A DNA stretch of 64,000 nucleotides from Vitellaria paradoxa (taxonomy: Eukaryota > Streptophyta > Magnoliopsida > Ericales > Sapotaceae), in contig CM034236.1 of assembly GCA_019916065.1 (NCBI GenBank), positions 24,562,358 to 24,626,357 on the forward strand. Direction: 5' to 3'. Under the pieces are notes generated by a model, which saw nothing but the letters and a program-made list of their open reading frames with translations, was not told the DNA's origin and did no database searches. Within the stretch, counting starts at the first letter, position 1. Each line of letters begins with the position of its first letter. The position numbers were made by a program, and so were the translations under genes. Below, in pieces: positions 22,796 to 34,990 of the stretch.

Positions 22796-23533
22796 TCATC
22801 ATTTCGCTATGCTAGGCTAGGGCTTTTCTTGGTTTTAACCTAGGTTGGTAATGAAATCGAAAGACTTGGGCTCGGATAAAGCAAATTGAAATGAATTTAT
22901 TTTCTTTTGAAGGATAACGTAAGAATTGTAATTTTAGGTTGACTTTCGAAAATGAAACCCTGTGATATAATTGACCTCTATTACACTAGCGTGAATCAGA
23001 GCTCAATTCCATGTCCCGATGATTTCGAACTTGACTTCAAAATCCCGGAATTACAATTTCTTTACGGAATAAGGTTTTTAACATTAAATTTTCCGGCCTA
23101 ATCTTGCATGTGTAAAGGTTAGGTTGAGTTAATTTTACATTCGAGCTAAAGCCTTCGAGGACATTAAGGACTAGGTTAAAACCAAGTATGTCCATTAATC
23201 CAAGTGTTTAAGCAATTTACATCCTCTGTTAAGTGTTTGAATTGGTTGTTTCCTTAGTGTTTCATTTTTTATTTTAAGGGTATTTCTTCTAAATTCTCAA
23301 ATCATTTTCCCAATTACTTTTAAATTAGATTTTTCAATTATTTATTCGAAAACCCCAAAAAGATTTTCATCTTTTATTTTTGAAAATTATTGCAAGTGCT
23401 TGTGAAAGCAAGTTTTTCCAACACCTAGGCACACCCTTGTTCCCTATGGAAGATGGCCTAGGACTCACCTAAACTAGACTCAACCGACCTCTTATACTTG
23501 AGAGTGAGCCACTACCAAATTAGAGAGCGGTCA
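22796..23533 (+). repeat. A: 3' LTR, 5'-truncated
   Basis: Starts inside the LTR at CTATGCTAGGCTAGGGC, matching F inverted (13682 down to 13466), so A and F belong to one LTR family. It ends with the typical Athila-type LTR end: CTATGGAAGATGGCCTAGGACTC, then a CTTGAGAGTGAG-like word, then GAGCGGTCA at 23533. U3 and the promoter are missing. Confidence 0.7.
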
Positions 23534-24810
23534 CAAAATTAGGTAGAAATTTCTACCTGCAAAGCCCATGCATGTTTTTCTTACTTGTAAATCCAGACAG
23601 ATTTTTTCTCTTATGAAACCAAGTAAGATTATCAGCCCACAATGCATGGGAGGACTTTTTGTTCAACATAGGGGAATACCTATTTATAGGACCTCTCATT
23701 TCTTCATTTTCACTCATTCAACATAGTGCTTGGAGGATTTATGACGAGGCCAAAACTTTAGACTTTCTCTTTCTAGAAAAAGCCCATGCTAGTAAAAATT
23801 CTCTCTCTCTAGAAAATTTATGTTTTCAATTAGTTTATTTGCATGATTAGAATAAAATAATTTAGTTATGCAAATTAGAAATCCTTTGTTACTAAAAAGT
23901 ATCCGGACCATAATTCAAATCTAGGTTGAGCCCGATGTATGATATTAACCGTATTTATTCAAGACAACTTAGTAAAATTCCAATAAATCACACTTAATTC
24001 ACCCACATCATACCACCATGCCATGCCATCATACTACCATGTCATACCATACCATAACATTACATGACATGCCATGTCATATTATCATATTCCCATGTCA
24101 TATCATCTCTACCATATTATGCCATGATCAAATGATACAATAACATGTCATACCATAATATCATGATACATCACTACACCATACCATGCCATTACCATAC
24201 TATATTATATTTTGTCTCATGCCATTACCATGCTACACCATGTTACCATGTCATATTATTATGCTATCTCGTGCTAATATGTCTTATCATCATCGCATAT
24301 TATGGTATAACATACTAGGACATCACTTATTATGCTAGTGCATCTTATGACATTCCGTACACTGACTTGACACGCCTACACATGACTTGACATGCTAGAG
24401 CACATCCATACATACAAACACACACCCATTTGGGTAGATACAAACTTGGAAGCCAAATGCTTACCAATCTATAGCTTTCACCTGAGTGAGCGGGGCTTAA
24501 GAGACTAGGAATGACTTAGGATTGGCTAAGTTGGTGATTTCTAAATTATGATTCCGATCGATATATCTAGCATGCATTCTTCAACTATCATCAATGATAG
24601 AGGACAAATGTTAGAATATAAACTATCATCATATTTAACGTGCTTATAACATATCTTACCATATCAACTACTTCACTCACATCACATTTGGCTCCTAAGC
24701 CATTTAATATAGACTTGATCATCACCACTAAGAGTTAAGTTGCTCATCAGAGCTAAACTCATTTCTCAAATGATAATCACATACTCACCCCCACAGAAGG
24801 CGCACCCTTG
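23534..24810. other. Unclassified AT-rich region with degenerate CATACCATG-type repeats
   Basis: No gene found. From about 24000 to 24400 the sequence is a low-complexity run of overlapping CATACCATG, CATGCCAT and CATATTAT words. Composition resembles parts of LTR L (14640-15000), so it may be a decayed LTR, but I cannot prove it. Confidence 0.45.
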
Positions 24811-25090
24811 AAGTAAGGCTCGTGTCCTCAGTTATGCGTGGGGCTTTAACTGTCTCTTCTCTATAGACTAAGACTCCTTTCCCTAGTTACGCGTAATGCG
24901 TTAACTGTCCTTTTTACTCTAGAGCAAGGCTTTATTCCCCAGTTATGCACGAGGTGCTAACTATTTTTTGTTATCTAGAGCAAGGCTCTTTTCCTTAGTT
25001 ATGTGCAAGGCATTAATTATTCTTTTTACTATAGAGCAAGGCTCCTTTTCCTAGTTGTGTGTGAGGCACTAACTGTTTTTTCTCATCTGA
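24811..25090. repeat. Five 56-bp tandem repeats
   Basis: Units start at 24811, 24866, 24922, 24978 and 25034. The shared core is GAGCAAGGCTC, a pyrimidine run, TAGTTATG, then GAGGC and TAACT. Units differ from each other at many sites, so the array is old. It stops 11 bases before the E LTR. Confidence 0.85.
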
Positions 25091-25101
25091 AGTGATGTTC
25101 T

Positions 25102-26625
25102 TGATTGGACATCAATTGTTACATATTTATACATTCAAATTACACTTGCACACATCATAAAAAGATATAAAATCTATGTTTTGTGCAGATTTCATCTCCA
25201 TATCTCCAAGTGGAATATGTGTTGATTTCCATCACAAAAACAAGAAATTAAGCTACATTGAGGATGTTGAGAAGAAAGCATGCTGCACAACACATCAAAG
25301 GATTGAAGCTATTTCAGAAGAAGAAGAAAATTCAGTTGAAATCAATGCAAATAGATCAGAATCACTATTCTGGAAATTTCTGCAGCAGAGGATCATATTC
25401 GAATATGGTTTTACTGTATTCGAATATAAGCTTCTTCACAGCAACGAATTCCATGTGACCCCAACTTCTCCATGTGATGTAACCTGCAATCCAGGGAGGG
25501 TAAATCAGTAAAAAAAAGATATAGGAGAAAGAGGGAGCCATCATGAGGGGTACATTCGGTTAGAGGAGAGAGAAAGAGAGGAGAGAGAAGGAAGAGAGAA
25601 GGAGGGGGAGACACACACGGAAAACAGAGAACATTTTGGGGGAGAGATTCAGTTTTTTTTGTAGAGAGAGTTTTGGAGAGAAATTCATTGAGAGTTCATA
25701 GTTTTACATTGGAATTTCAATTCGGCATTGGAGTTTTTGAGATTTACATTTTGAATTCATTCCAATTTCTGTAATCAGATTTTCAGTTCTAAATCCATTA
25801 AACTTTCAATTTCAGATTGTAATGTCTTCCAATCAGATTTCTACTTCTGTTTTTCTTCTTTTTAGCATGCTCGGCTAAGTCTTCTTGGGCCAAGGCAAGG
25901 GTAATGCCCTTCCAATGAATCTCAAGTGGCCGAACTTCATGAATTTACTTTGAGTTCTTATGGTTATCAAGTCAATTTGCAGCTGGGTGTCTTAGAACTC
26001 ATTGATTCAAGACCCGATTAATCCAACTTTGTATATCCTATTGATGAGTTCATAGGTGTTGCTTAACTTAGAACTCTCATGACATTGTTGTATGTGGGTT
26101 GCTAGAATTAGAACTCCTATTGTCCTTAAAATAGGTTATGCACATTGAGTGTTTAATCCATGGTTTGTTTCAATTAAAATTAATTTTCTCAAAAATCAGT
26201 ACAAATTGATTTGGTAATTTATAAACTCTTGGCACTTGAAATTCATTCGGATTGGTATTAAACTTGTCTTGCTCAACCTTTTTTATCACTTAATCTTTTA
26301 GTTTAAATTCACTTTGCTTTTGGAAAATTAGTTCAAAAATCATCAATCAACCAAATCAAATTTTAATTTTCTGTTTCACATTTTTTTGTGAGTTGTGTTT
26401 TGCCAAATTAATCTCCATTAGAGTCATTCACTTCATTACTCCCTAGATCCCTGTGGAAATGACCTGGGACTTACCAGTTATTTTGTGCTTCAACCACACC
26501 TTGCACTTGGGGGAAAACTTGTCTTGATTTACTTCACTTAACATTTTCTTTAAATTTGAATTTATAATCTGAATTTTCATTTGAGCTTTTATTTGGAGTG
26601 AGGTAATTAAACAAGAACAAGCACA
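25102..26625 (+). repeat. E: 5' LTR of an old Athila-type element
   Basis: Starts TGATTGGACATC and ends AAGCACA, five bases before the primer site. It contains two ATTCGAATA words (about 25398-25430), a purine-rich GAGAGA leader (25560-25680) and the conserved 3' part with CCTGTGGAAATGACC. The same family occurs as the H LTR (55466-56037 and 61568-62438). An 111-codon ORF at 25176-25511 lies in U3 and is not regarded as a gene. Confidence 0.8.
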
Positions 26626-26630
26626 ATTTA

Positions 26631-26648
26631 TGGCGCCGTTGCCGGGGA
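26631..26648 (+). promoter_or_regulatory. E: primer binding site
   Basis: TGGCGCCGTTGCCGGGGA, five bases after the LTR end, is identical to the site in B at 34857-34874 and typical of Athila-type gypsy elements. Confidence 0.93.
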
Positions 26649-27179
26649 TCTTTGAGAAGCAATGGTGTTTTGAGCCTTTGGAGCATTAACTAGCAGTACA
26701 TCTCACCACCATTTTCAACAACAGAGCTGCTTAACTTGTTGAGTAACTTTGTTTCATCTCTATTTCTATTTCTTTTATAGTCTTGGTTATTAGTTTAGTT
26801 TTAGAACTGTTTGCATCTGAATCCTGAATTTCTGATTTGAAACTGTTTCATCTGATATTCGAATACTGATGCATTTCTCTGCTGAGAGCTGTAGTTGCAA
26901 TTCTCTGTGAATCAGTAGATGAAATTGTGAAGTTAGGAGTTTAGATTGGAGTTTTGTTTCAGTCTGAATTTCTGTTTATGCTTTTAAGGTCTGGTAAACT
27001 TGTTGGAAACAGATCTGAATTGCATTCTCCATTTTCTCTTGCTGAATTGAGTTGAATTTGCTGCACTACATTCACAATCTGAATTTTCTGTTGCACATAT
27101 GGATCCACCACCACTGTTCTGCCGGAAGGAAGTGTTCAAGGAGAGAATGATCAAATGGATCAAAACATCCTTAGACCTC
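26649..27179 (+). other. E: untranslated leader
   Basis: Non-coding T-rich leader between the primer site and gag-like sequence. No intact ORF. Confidence 0.5.
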
Positions 27180-28560
27180 TCGGGAATATCTTTATCCAGC
27201 TAGACAAACCACTCCATCTTGCATTGTTCTTCCAAATGGACATCAGAATTTTTATCTTAAACCTGGAACAATTCAGCTTTTAACCAACTTTTCATGGCAT
27301 GGACTCAGAAATCCTACATGCATATGAAAGAATTTGAAGATGTTTGTGGAACTTGCATGGATAGGAATATTAATGAGGACATGGTTAGGCTTAAATTATT
27401 TCCATTTTCATTGAAAGACAAGGCAAAAATGTGGTTGAATTCACTTGAGCCTAGATCAATAGGTACTTGGAGAGACAGGCAAACAAAATTTTTGAGAAGT
27501 ATTTTCCCTGCAAATAGAACTGTAATTCTTCAACAGCAAATAATGAATTTTGTGTGTAAATCCAATGAAACATTTGCTCAAGCATGGGAAAGATTCAAGG
27601 AATTATTGCAAGCCTGTCCACATCATGGTTTTGAATCTTGGAGAATTGTTAATTTTTTCCATAATGCATTAACTCCAAATCTGAAAATGTTGGTTGCCAC
27701 CATGTGTAATGGTGAATTTTATGACAAAACTGCTGAAGAGGCTTTACATTTCTTTGATGCTTTAGCTGAAAACACTAAACAGTGGGAGGTAGTCTCCCCA
27801 TCTTGTTCTGAATTTTCTGACAGATCAAATGATAGAGAAAGTTCCATCTCAATGAGGCAGATGATGTTGGAGCTAGGTTGGCTGCATTGTCAAGAAAGAT
27901 TGAATTGATGGAGCAAAAGAAGCAAACATTGAAGGAGAGTGAAGTGAAGTGTGTGATGTGTGAATCCACAGACCACAGGACTGATGATTGCCCAACACTT
28001 CCAGCTTTTAAGGAAGTTCTCTATGGTCAAGCAAATCCCACACAAGCTGCAAGACCCTTCAATCAAAATCAGGGAATGAACACATATTCGCAAGGCCATA
28101 GTCCATATTCGAATAACTACAACCCTGGCTACAGAAAATCATCCAAACCTTTCTTGGAAAGCAGAAGCACAGAACCAACAATACCACCCTCAACAAACTG
28201 TGCAACCCCAACCATTTCCTTCTCAGCCTTTTCAACCTCAGCAGAATACAATTTTTAATCAGCCACCTCACAAAAGATCTTTGGAAGACACCTTGCAACA
28301 ATTTATGCAAGGGCAGATTGGAACCAACAATCAGAATTCCAAGTTCAAGAGCAGACAAACAGGGCCATGGAAGACATCCGAAGTCAATTGTCAAAGCTAA
28401 CTCAAGCTTTAACCATCGAGAATCAGGAAGCTTCCTACTCAGCCAAGACCAAATCCTACAAGCCAAGTTCATTTCAGTGAATCATCTTCATCTGCTGCAA
28501 ATGAAATCTGGAGCATGTACAAGCTGTTTCAACATTGAGAAGTGGTAAAGCAAATTGTCA
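27180..28560 (+). pseudogene. E: gypsy gag, broken
   Basis: Related to B gag (35220-36540). Visible: an FHGMDSE-like start, [58 protein letters not shown] and MCNGEFYDKTAEEALHFFDALAE, then in another frame a zinc-knuckle segment CVMCESTDHRTDDCP, a Gln/Asn/Pro-rich stretch, and SLEDTLQQFMQGQ in a third frame. At least three frameshifts separate these pieces. Gag would form the virus-like particle. The copy is old. Confidence 0.85.
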
Positions 28561-31500
28561 AGCCAGATTACACACCAACCTGCTGAAGAAATTGAGGAAG
28601 AAAAGGAGCAAGAAATAATGAAAAATGAAGAGGAAATGCAGCTGAAACAGAAACTGCGACAGCAGAACAGAAAGTGAACAGAAACAGCAATTTAGCACTT
28701 CTGAGAAAGAAATCATGTTTCAGAATGAAGAGCAAGAATTGAAGCAAAATGAAAGACTATTGGGGACACCAAGTTAGACAGCAAAAAATCTTGAGGAAAA
28801 GCAGAATATGAGCCAAGAAAATCAGGGAAAATTCTGATACAGCCAAAGGAATATTTGAATACCAGCAAGCAAAATCAAGAATGCAGTAAGCAGCAAATCA
28901 GAATCCAGAGAACAGAGCAGGTAAATTCTGAAAATAAAGAGGAAATTTCTGACAATAAGAAAAAATTTTTGAGGAAAATCAGTTTGAAAAGATGTGAAAA
29001 AGATTTTGAAAATAAAGAGATTTTGAATAAAACCAAGTGGACAAATCTGAATTTGTTCCAAAACTTCCATTTCCACAAAGATTGAACAAAGCCAAGAAAG
29101 AGAATTTGAATTCTGACATCTATGAATTGTTCAAACAAGTCAGAATCAATATTCCCTTACTTGATGCAATTAAACAAAATCCATCTTATGGAAAAATTTT
29201 TGAAAAGATTTGTGTACTGTTAAGAGGAAAATGAATGTGAAAAGAAAGAGCATTTTTGACTGAACAAGTGAGCTCCATTTTGCAATTTAAAACTCCTCCC
29301 AAATATAAAGATCCAGGTTTACCCCACCATAGCCTGCTTAATTGGGAATCAACGGGTAGAATCAAGCTTTTGCTAGATTAGGTGCAAGTGTCAACCTCTT
29401 ACCATTCACTGTTTACAAACAGCTGGGGTTGGGAGAACTTAGACCTACTAGGGTGACACTACAACTTGCTGATAGGTCAGTTAAAGTCCCTAGGGGTGTG
29501 GTTTGAGGATGTCTTGATTCAAGTGGATCATTTTTACTTTCCGGTGGACTTTATAGTGCTAGATACTCAGCCCATTCAAGGAACCAACCAGCTGTACCTG
29601 TTATCCTAGGAAGACCATTTTTGGCCACCTCAAATGCCTTAATCAATTGTAGAACCGGAGTTATCAAGTTCTCCTTTGGAAACATGACAATTGAGAAAAA
29701 CATCTTCAAGGTGACCAAAACAGCCGAGTGATTATGAGGAAGTAGAGGAAGTTGATTGGATTCAAACAACCACTCAAGATCACTTTGATAGAGAGTATTT
29801 TGATGACCCTTTGGAGAAAGCCTTAGTGAATAATGAGCAAGTAGATTTCCTAGCTGATTGTGACTTAGAGAATTGTGAAGGGAGGAGAATTTGAGGAAAT
29901 GAAAAATTCAATGCTATGATGAATCAGTGGAGACCATCTGTTGAGTCTTTAGAGCTGCCCATAGCCAAGCCTCTGTCATTTTTGGACCAGCCACCAAAAC
30001 CTGAGAGGAAAACCCTTCGCCAAGTGACTTGAAGTATGTATTTTTAGGTGAGGGGCGCGTCCTATTCCGCTGTCATTTCATCTCAGCTGAGTTTGGACCA
30101 AGACAAATAGACTTGTGGAAGTCTTGAGGAAGCATAGAGGAGGCTTTGGCTGGACTATAGGCAGATCTGCAGGGAATAAGGTCCATTGGATTTGCACTCC
30201 ATAGAATATTTTTGGAGGATGAGGCCAAGCCTATTAGGCACAATGCAAAGAGAGACTCAACCCCAAACATGAAGAGGTTGTTAGAGGGTGAGGGGGGAGG
30301 TAATCAAGCTTTGGGATGCTGGAAATTATCTATCCCATCTACAGATCTAAGTGGGTGTAGTCCAACTCAGGTAGTGCCTAAGAAATCTGGAGTGACTGTG
30401 ATTAAGAATGAAAAAAGAGGGAATTAGTTCCAATGCGCATCCAAACAGGATGGCGCATGTGCATAGATTATAGAAAGTTGAATGCAGTCACAAGGAAAGA
30501 TCACTTCCCTCTTACATTCCTAGATCAGGTATTGGAAAGAGTGGCAGGGCATGCATTTTACTGTTTCTTGGATGGTTACTCTGGGTATAATCAGATGAGA
30601 TTGCATTGGAGGATCAAGGAAAAGACCACATTCACTTGCCATTTGGCACATTTGCCATATAGGCGTATGCCTTTTGGTCTTTGCAATGCTCCTGCAACAT
30701 TTCAGAGATGTATGATGAGTCTGTTTAGTGATTGTGTAGAGAGATTCCGTTGAAGTTTTATGGATGACTTTTCAGTATATGCAGTGACTTTGATACATGT
30801 TTGGGAAACTTAGAGAAGGTTTTGATTAGATGTGAGGAGAAAAACTTGGTTTTGAACTGGGAAAAATGCCACTTTATGGTAACTCATGGAATTGTCCTTG
30901 GCCACATAGTGTCTTCTAGGGGTTAGAAGTAGACAAAGCCAAAGTGGAAAATTATTCAAAAACTTCCTACCCCTAGATGTGTTAAGGATATCAGATCATT
31001 TCTTGGCCATGCTGGGTTTTATAGAAGGTTCATTGCATCATTCAGTGCCATTGCTAGACCTTTGTGCAACCTTCTATCCCAGGATGTTCCCTTTGATTGG
31101 ACACCAGAGTGTCAGGCCTCATTTGATAGACTTAAGAGTTTGCTCACCTCAGCTCCCATTATGCAGCCACCAGACTGGACTTACCATTTGAAATCATGTG
31201 TGATGCTAGTGATTATGCCATTGGTGCAGTGCTAGGACAGAGGAGGGATAGGAGACCACATGTGTTGTACTATGCTAGCAAAACCCTTAGTGAAGCACAA
31301 AGGAATTACACTACTACTGAGAAGGAGTTGCTAGCAGTAGTATATGCCTTGGACAAGTTCAGATCATACCTGGTAGGTTCCCATGTCATAGTATACACTG
31401 ACCATGCTGCTTTGAATATCTCTTGACCAAACCTGATGCTAAGCCTAGACTTATTAGATGGATTCTTCTGCTTCAAGAATTTGATTTAGAAATCAAGGAC

Positions 31501-32926
31501 AAAAAGGGAGTTGAAAATGTAGTTGCTGATCACCTTTCTAGACTCCCACATCAAGATTTAGCATCTTTTGATTTCTCCCATCAATGAGACATTCCCTGAT
31601 GAGCAGTTGTTCCACATAGACTCTTCTGAGGTACCTTGGTTTGCAGATATAGCCAACTACCTAGCTTCAGGTATTGTACCTTCTCACTGGACCATGTTGG
31701 ATAGAAGGAAGTTCTTTAGGAATGTGAGACACTTTTTCTGGGATGACCCTTATTTGTTTAGTATTGCTCAGATCAAGTCATAAGGAGATGCATACCCGAG
31801 AGTGAAGCCCAGAGTGTCATTAGTTTTTGTCATACTCTTGCATGTGGAGGTCATTTTTCAGCTAGGAAGACAGTGGCAAAGATTTTACAGAGTGGATTGT
31901 TTTGGCCTACCATGTTTAGGGATGTGCATGCCTTTTGTGTTGCTTGTGATAGGTGTCAAAGGCTTGGTAAGATCACTAGGAGAAACATGATGCCACTTCA
32001 CCCCATTTATGTGCTTGATATCTTTGATTGTTGGGGTATGGATTTTATGGGACCATTTGTGAATTCATTTGGCAATGAGTATATCTTAGTGGCAGTGGAT
32101 TATGTTTCAAAGTGGATAGAAGCCATACCAACTAGGACCAATGACCACAAGGTAGTGATAAAATTTTTGAAGGAAAATGTGTTTTCAAGATTTGGAATGC
32201 CAAAGGCCATGATAAGTGATAGGGGAACACATTTTTGCAATAGACATGTTGGTCTTTTGATGAAAAAGTATGGGGTGTTACACAAGGTTAGAACATCTTA
32301 CCACCCCAAACAAGTGGACAAGCTGAATTAGCCAATAGAGAGATCAAAAGAATCATTGAAAAAACAGTGAATCCCACAAGGAAAGATTGGTCTTTGAAAT
32401 TGGTTGATGCACTTTGGGCTTATAGGACTGCCTACAAGACTATCCTAGGCATGTCTCCTTATAGGTTAGTGTATGGAAAAGCTTGTCATCTTCCTGTGGA
32501 ACTTGAACACAAGGCCTTTTGGGCAGTGAGACATTTTAATGAGAGCATCACTGAATCTGGTTTCAAAGAAAAATTGCAATTAAATGAGCTTGAGGAGATT
32601 AGGAATGATGCATATGAGAATGCTAAGATCACCAAGGATAGAGTGAAGAAATGGCATGATACACATATCCTCAAAAGAGAGTTGTTTGTGGGTCAAAAGG
32701 TTTTGTTGTATGACTCAAGGTTACACTTGTTTCCCGGGAAGTTGAAGTCAAGATGGAGTGGTCCATATGTGATTCAGAACATCACTGAGTTTGGGGCTGT
32801 TGACATTCAAAATCCAACCTCCAAGAATGTTTTTAGAGTGAATGGACAGAGATTGAAAGAGTATCATGAGAATTTTGTTGCTGAAGTAGAGAGTTGGGAT
32901 CTTGAAGATCCCCCAAATCCTGTTTG
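28561..32926 (+). pseudogene. E: gypsy pol (protease, RT, RNase H, integrase), broken
   Basis: Pieces in order: Lys/Glu-rich linker; LPFPQRLNKAKKENLNSDI and [19 protein letters not shown] (29050-29230); decayed protease region to about 29700; RT from about 30350 ([51 protein letters not shown]); RNase H from 31196 (MCDASDYAIGAVLGQRRD, FTDHAAL-like); integrase from 31600 with CVACDRC, CWGMDFMGPF, ISDRGTHF and the C-terminal [20 protein letters not shown] ending PPNPV at 32926. Many frameshifts and stops. The two integrase Asp positions are kept; the region of the Glu is frameshifted. Similarity to B is clear but distant. Confidence 0.88.
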
Positions 32927-33003
32927 AATGAAGAAAGGACTCTGACTTTGTATCATAATAGTATAGGTTCTGTTATGCCTTTGATTTTCTGTTTTCTTTT
33001 GTT

Positions 33004-33034
<31 letters not shown>

Positions 33035-33249
33035 GAGGTTGTATATGGTTATTGCTAACCTTCAGTTTTCAGCTGCAAGTAGTACTCAACTGAGGAAGTG
33101 AAGAATCTGCTTGATGAAAAGAATCTAGTCAAATCTGATGTGATCAGTTGCAATTGCAACTGCAGCTGTGATCATGCAGTAGCTGGACTAAATGCCTTGC
33201 CACTGCTGAAATGTGAGCTTGGAACAAGTTGGTGGGGAATTGGTCACAG
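32927..33249 (+). other. E: sequence after pol, up to the B insertion
   Basis: Non-coding; contains a pure A run at about 33010-33034. The last five bases, CACAG (33245-33249), are the likely target-site copy for B. Only the C after the B 3' LTR is readable before the Ns, which is compatible but not proof. Confidence 0.6.
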
Positions 33250-33522
33250 TGATTACACTTGAAAAGTGTAATTACAAACTCCTAACTCAACACTTATTCA
33301 TGCATTTAAATAATTAAAGTTGAAGTTTTAGTGTTATAGTATTACTCATACTTTTATTGTTTTATTTGTAGGAAAAAGGGCAAGGATGTCGAAGTTTATA
33401 GCTATGGAGAGGGCCAAGAAGACGAAGAAAAAGTCATGGTTCGAACCTCATCTTCGATGGAAAAGACTAGCCCAAAGACCCAACCAAGAGAATGAAAGAG
33501 AGCAATGAAGGAAAAGCTGGAC

Positions 33523-33609
33523 GGTCCCGACCCCCTCTCCAGACGGTCGGGACCACAGAAAGTTAAAAACTTCAGACGGTCCCGACCCCCTCTCCAGACG
33601 GTCGGGACC
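33523..33609 (+). repeat. B 5' LTR: two inverted-repeat hairpins
   Basis: GGTCCCGACC pairs with GGTCGGGACC in 33523-33554 and again in 33578-33609: two perfect 10-bp stems with 12-base loops. They lie about 55-140 bases upstream of the TATA box. The same pair is at 45630-45716 in the 3' LTR, and variants occur in the pol-env spacer (40764-40871). Confidence 0.9.
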
Positions 33610-33663
33610 ATCCGTGATTTACAATTGCCGCGTGAAAGCTCCTCTTCTAGGGTTTTGTGGCAT

Positions 33664-33673
33664 CTATATAAAG
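33664..33673 (+). promoter_or_regulatory. B 5' LTR: TATA box
   Basis: CTATATAAAG in a good promoter context after the GC-rich hairpins. The identical box in the 3' LTR is at 45771-45780. Transcription would start about 30 bases downstream. Confidence 0.7.
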
Positions 33674-34067
33674 ACCCATTGCACGGCCAAGAGGGGGGAA
33701 GCACCTTTTAATTTCGCACCTTCAATTAAGTATTAGAATAGAATTTTGAGAGTTTTTAGATTAGGTTTTAAGCTTGCATGCGTGGATTCATGATTCTTGT
33801 TGGAGCTTTCATCGTCGTCTTTGTAGTGATTCTTCACTTAATCTTTTACATTCGCTTTACGTTGTAAGTTGCACTTTAATCTACTTCGTTTTATTTCGTT
33901 TGGTTTCGTAATATCATGTTTTTCTTGTTTCAATTCTCTTTCCGTATGATTGAATGCTATTTAATTGTTTTTAAGATGCTTCAAGTAGTTTTAGCGTAAA
34001 ACCCTAATCTTGATTCAACGAATCAAGAAAGGGTAGTTCACGAAAAGCCTTGGGGTGTTCGTAGTCC

Positions 34068-34151
34068 CTTCGCGTAGGTTACGAAACCTTTCGCGTAGGT
34101 TACGAAACCCTTCGCGTAGGTTACGAAACCCTTCGCGTAGGTTGCGAAACC
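34068..34151. repeat. B 5' LTR: four 21-bp units
   Basis: Unit CTTCGCGTAGGTTACGAAACC (first base varies), four copies, in the R/U5 part of the LTR. The 3' LTR has three copies at 46176-46238. Both arrays end in TTTCGCGAAGGG. Confidence 0.9.
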
Positions 34152-34856
34152 TTTCGCGAAGGGATTTACCTTTTACAAATCTATTTTTTTTTCTATCTCG
34201 AAAACATTCGAATACGAAAATCCTTAACCAAATCCGTGTGAGATCACTGGTATGGATTTTCGTAACCAATCTTCAAATACTTTCGAATAGTCTTAAAAAT
34301 TAGATTTTTATTAATTTTTGGAGTTTAATTGAAAAACCCTAGGAAACAAAGGTCTTTAACCATATCCGCTTGAGATCACTGGTACTGACCTTTGATTATA
34401 ACATTTTTAAAACTTTTCAAATTAAACCCTGTTCTTCAAACAAACACACCCCAAGGCAAAGTAGTGAACTACCCGGACTTGACGTTGGATCAAGATCTTT
34501 ATTCCTATTGAATTAAAATCCAACTTAGTTTTAGTTATAATTGCTTTATTAATTTTATTTTAATTTTTCGCTATCTAACTTAAGTCTCATTGAAATTCAG
34601 ATTTTCTTATTTATTTTAATCTTAATTAATTGAAATCGAATTCATCTTTAATTTTGTTGAACTTTAGAACTTAGCAAACTTGAATTTCCAAACTTACTTT
34701 CCCTTAGTTTTTAGAATTCCTTTCACATCTTAGAAACTAAATAACATTAGGCTCCCTGTGAATTCGACCTCGGACTCACCGAGTTTTAAAACTACGACTG
34801 CCCTCTTGCACTTGAGAGGTAGAACCCGAAACACTTTTTAGGGTCGGTCAAGTTTT

Positions 34857-34874
34857 TGGCGCCGTTGCCGGGGA
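34857..34874 (+). promoter_or_regulatory. B: primer binding site
   Basis: TGGCGCCGTTGCCGGGGA, six bases after the LTR, identical to E. It is the tRNA-pairing site for minus-strand DNA synthesis in Athila-type elements. Confidence 0.95.
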
Positions 34875-34990
34875 GCCAAATTTTAGTTTTTAGGATTGTT
34901 TTCAAGTTTTTTTAGTTAATTTCTTATTCGTAAAAAAAAAAAAAAAAAAAATTTGAACTTAAAATTTTTTTTTAGAGACTTTCTACTTAT

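Larger units (their letters stand above)
33250..34850 (+). repeat. B: 5' LTR (1601 bp)
   Basis: TGATTACACTTG...GGGTCGGTCA. Both ends are fixed by comparison with the 3' LTR and by the primer site six bases downstream. It contains two GGTCCCGACC/GGTCGGGACC hairpins, a TATA box, four 21-bp units and the ending shared with other Athila-type LTRs (GACCTCGGACTC, CTTGAGAGGTAGAA). Confidence 0.95.

Noticed and set aside
24811..25090. Tandem array as a CRISPR
   Set aside because: Plant context, no constant repeat with unique spacers, and diverged 56-bp units without separation.
25176..25511. 111-aa ORF near the start of the E LTR
   Set aside because: It lies in U3 of an LTR, and the homologous H LTR (55466-56037) does not keep the frame.
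33523..33609. GC-rich hairpins as bacterial-type terminators
   Set aside because: They lie upstream of a TATA box in a plant LTR and are not followed by a T run.
34015..34269. Minus-strand ORF with repeated NLREGFR-type heptads
   Set aside because: It is the 21-bp LTR repeat read in frame; the 3' LTR copy has a different unit number and no matching ORF.
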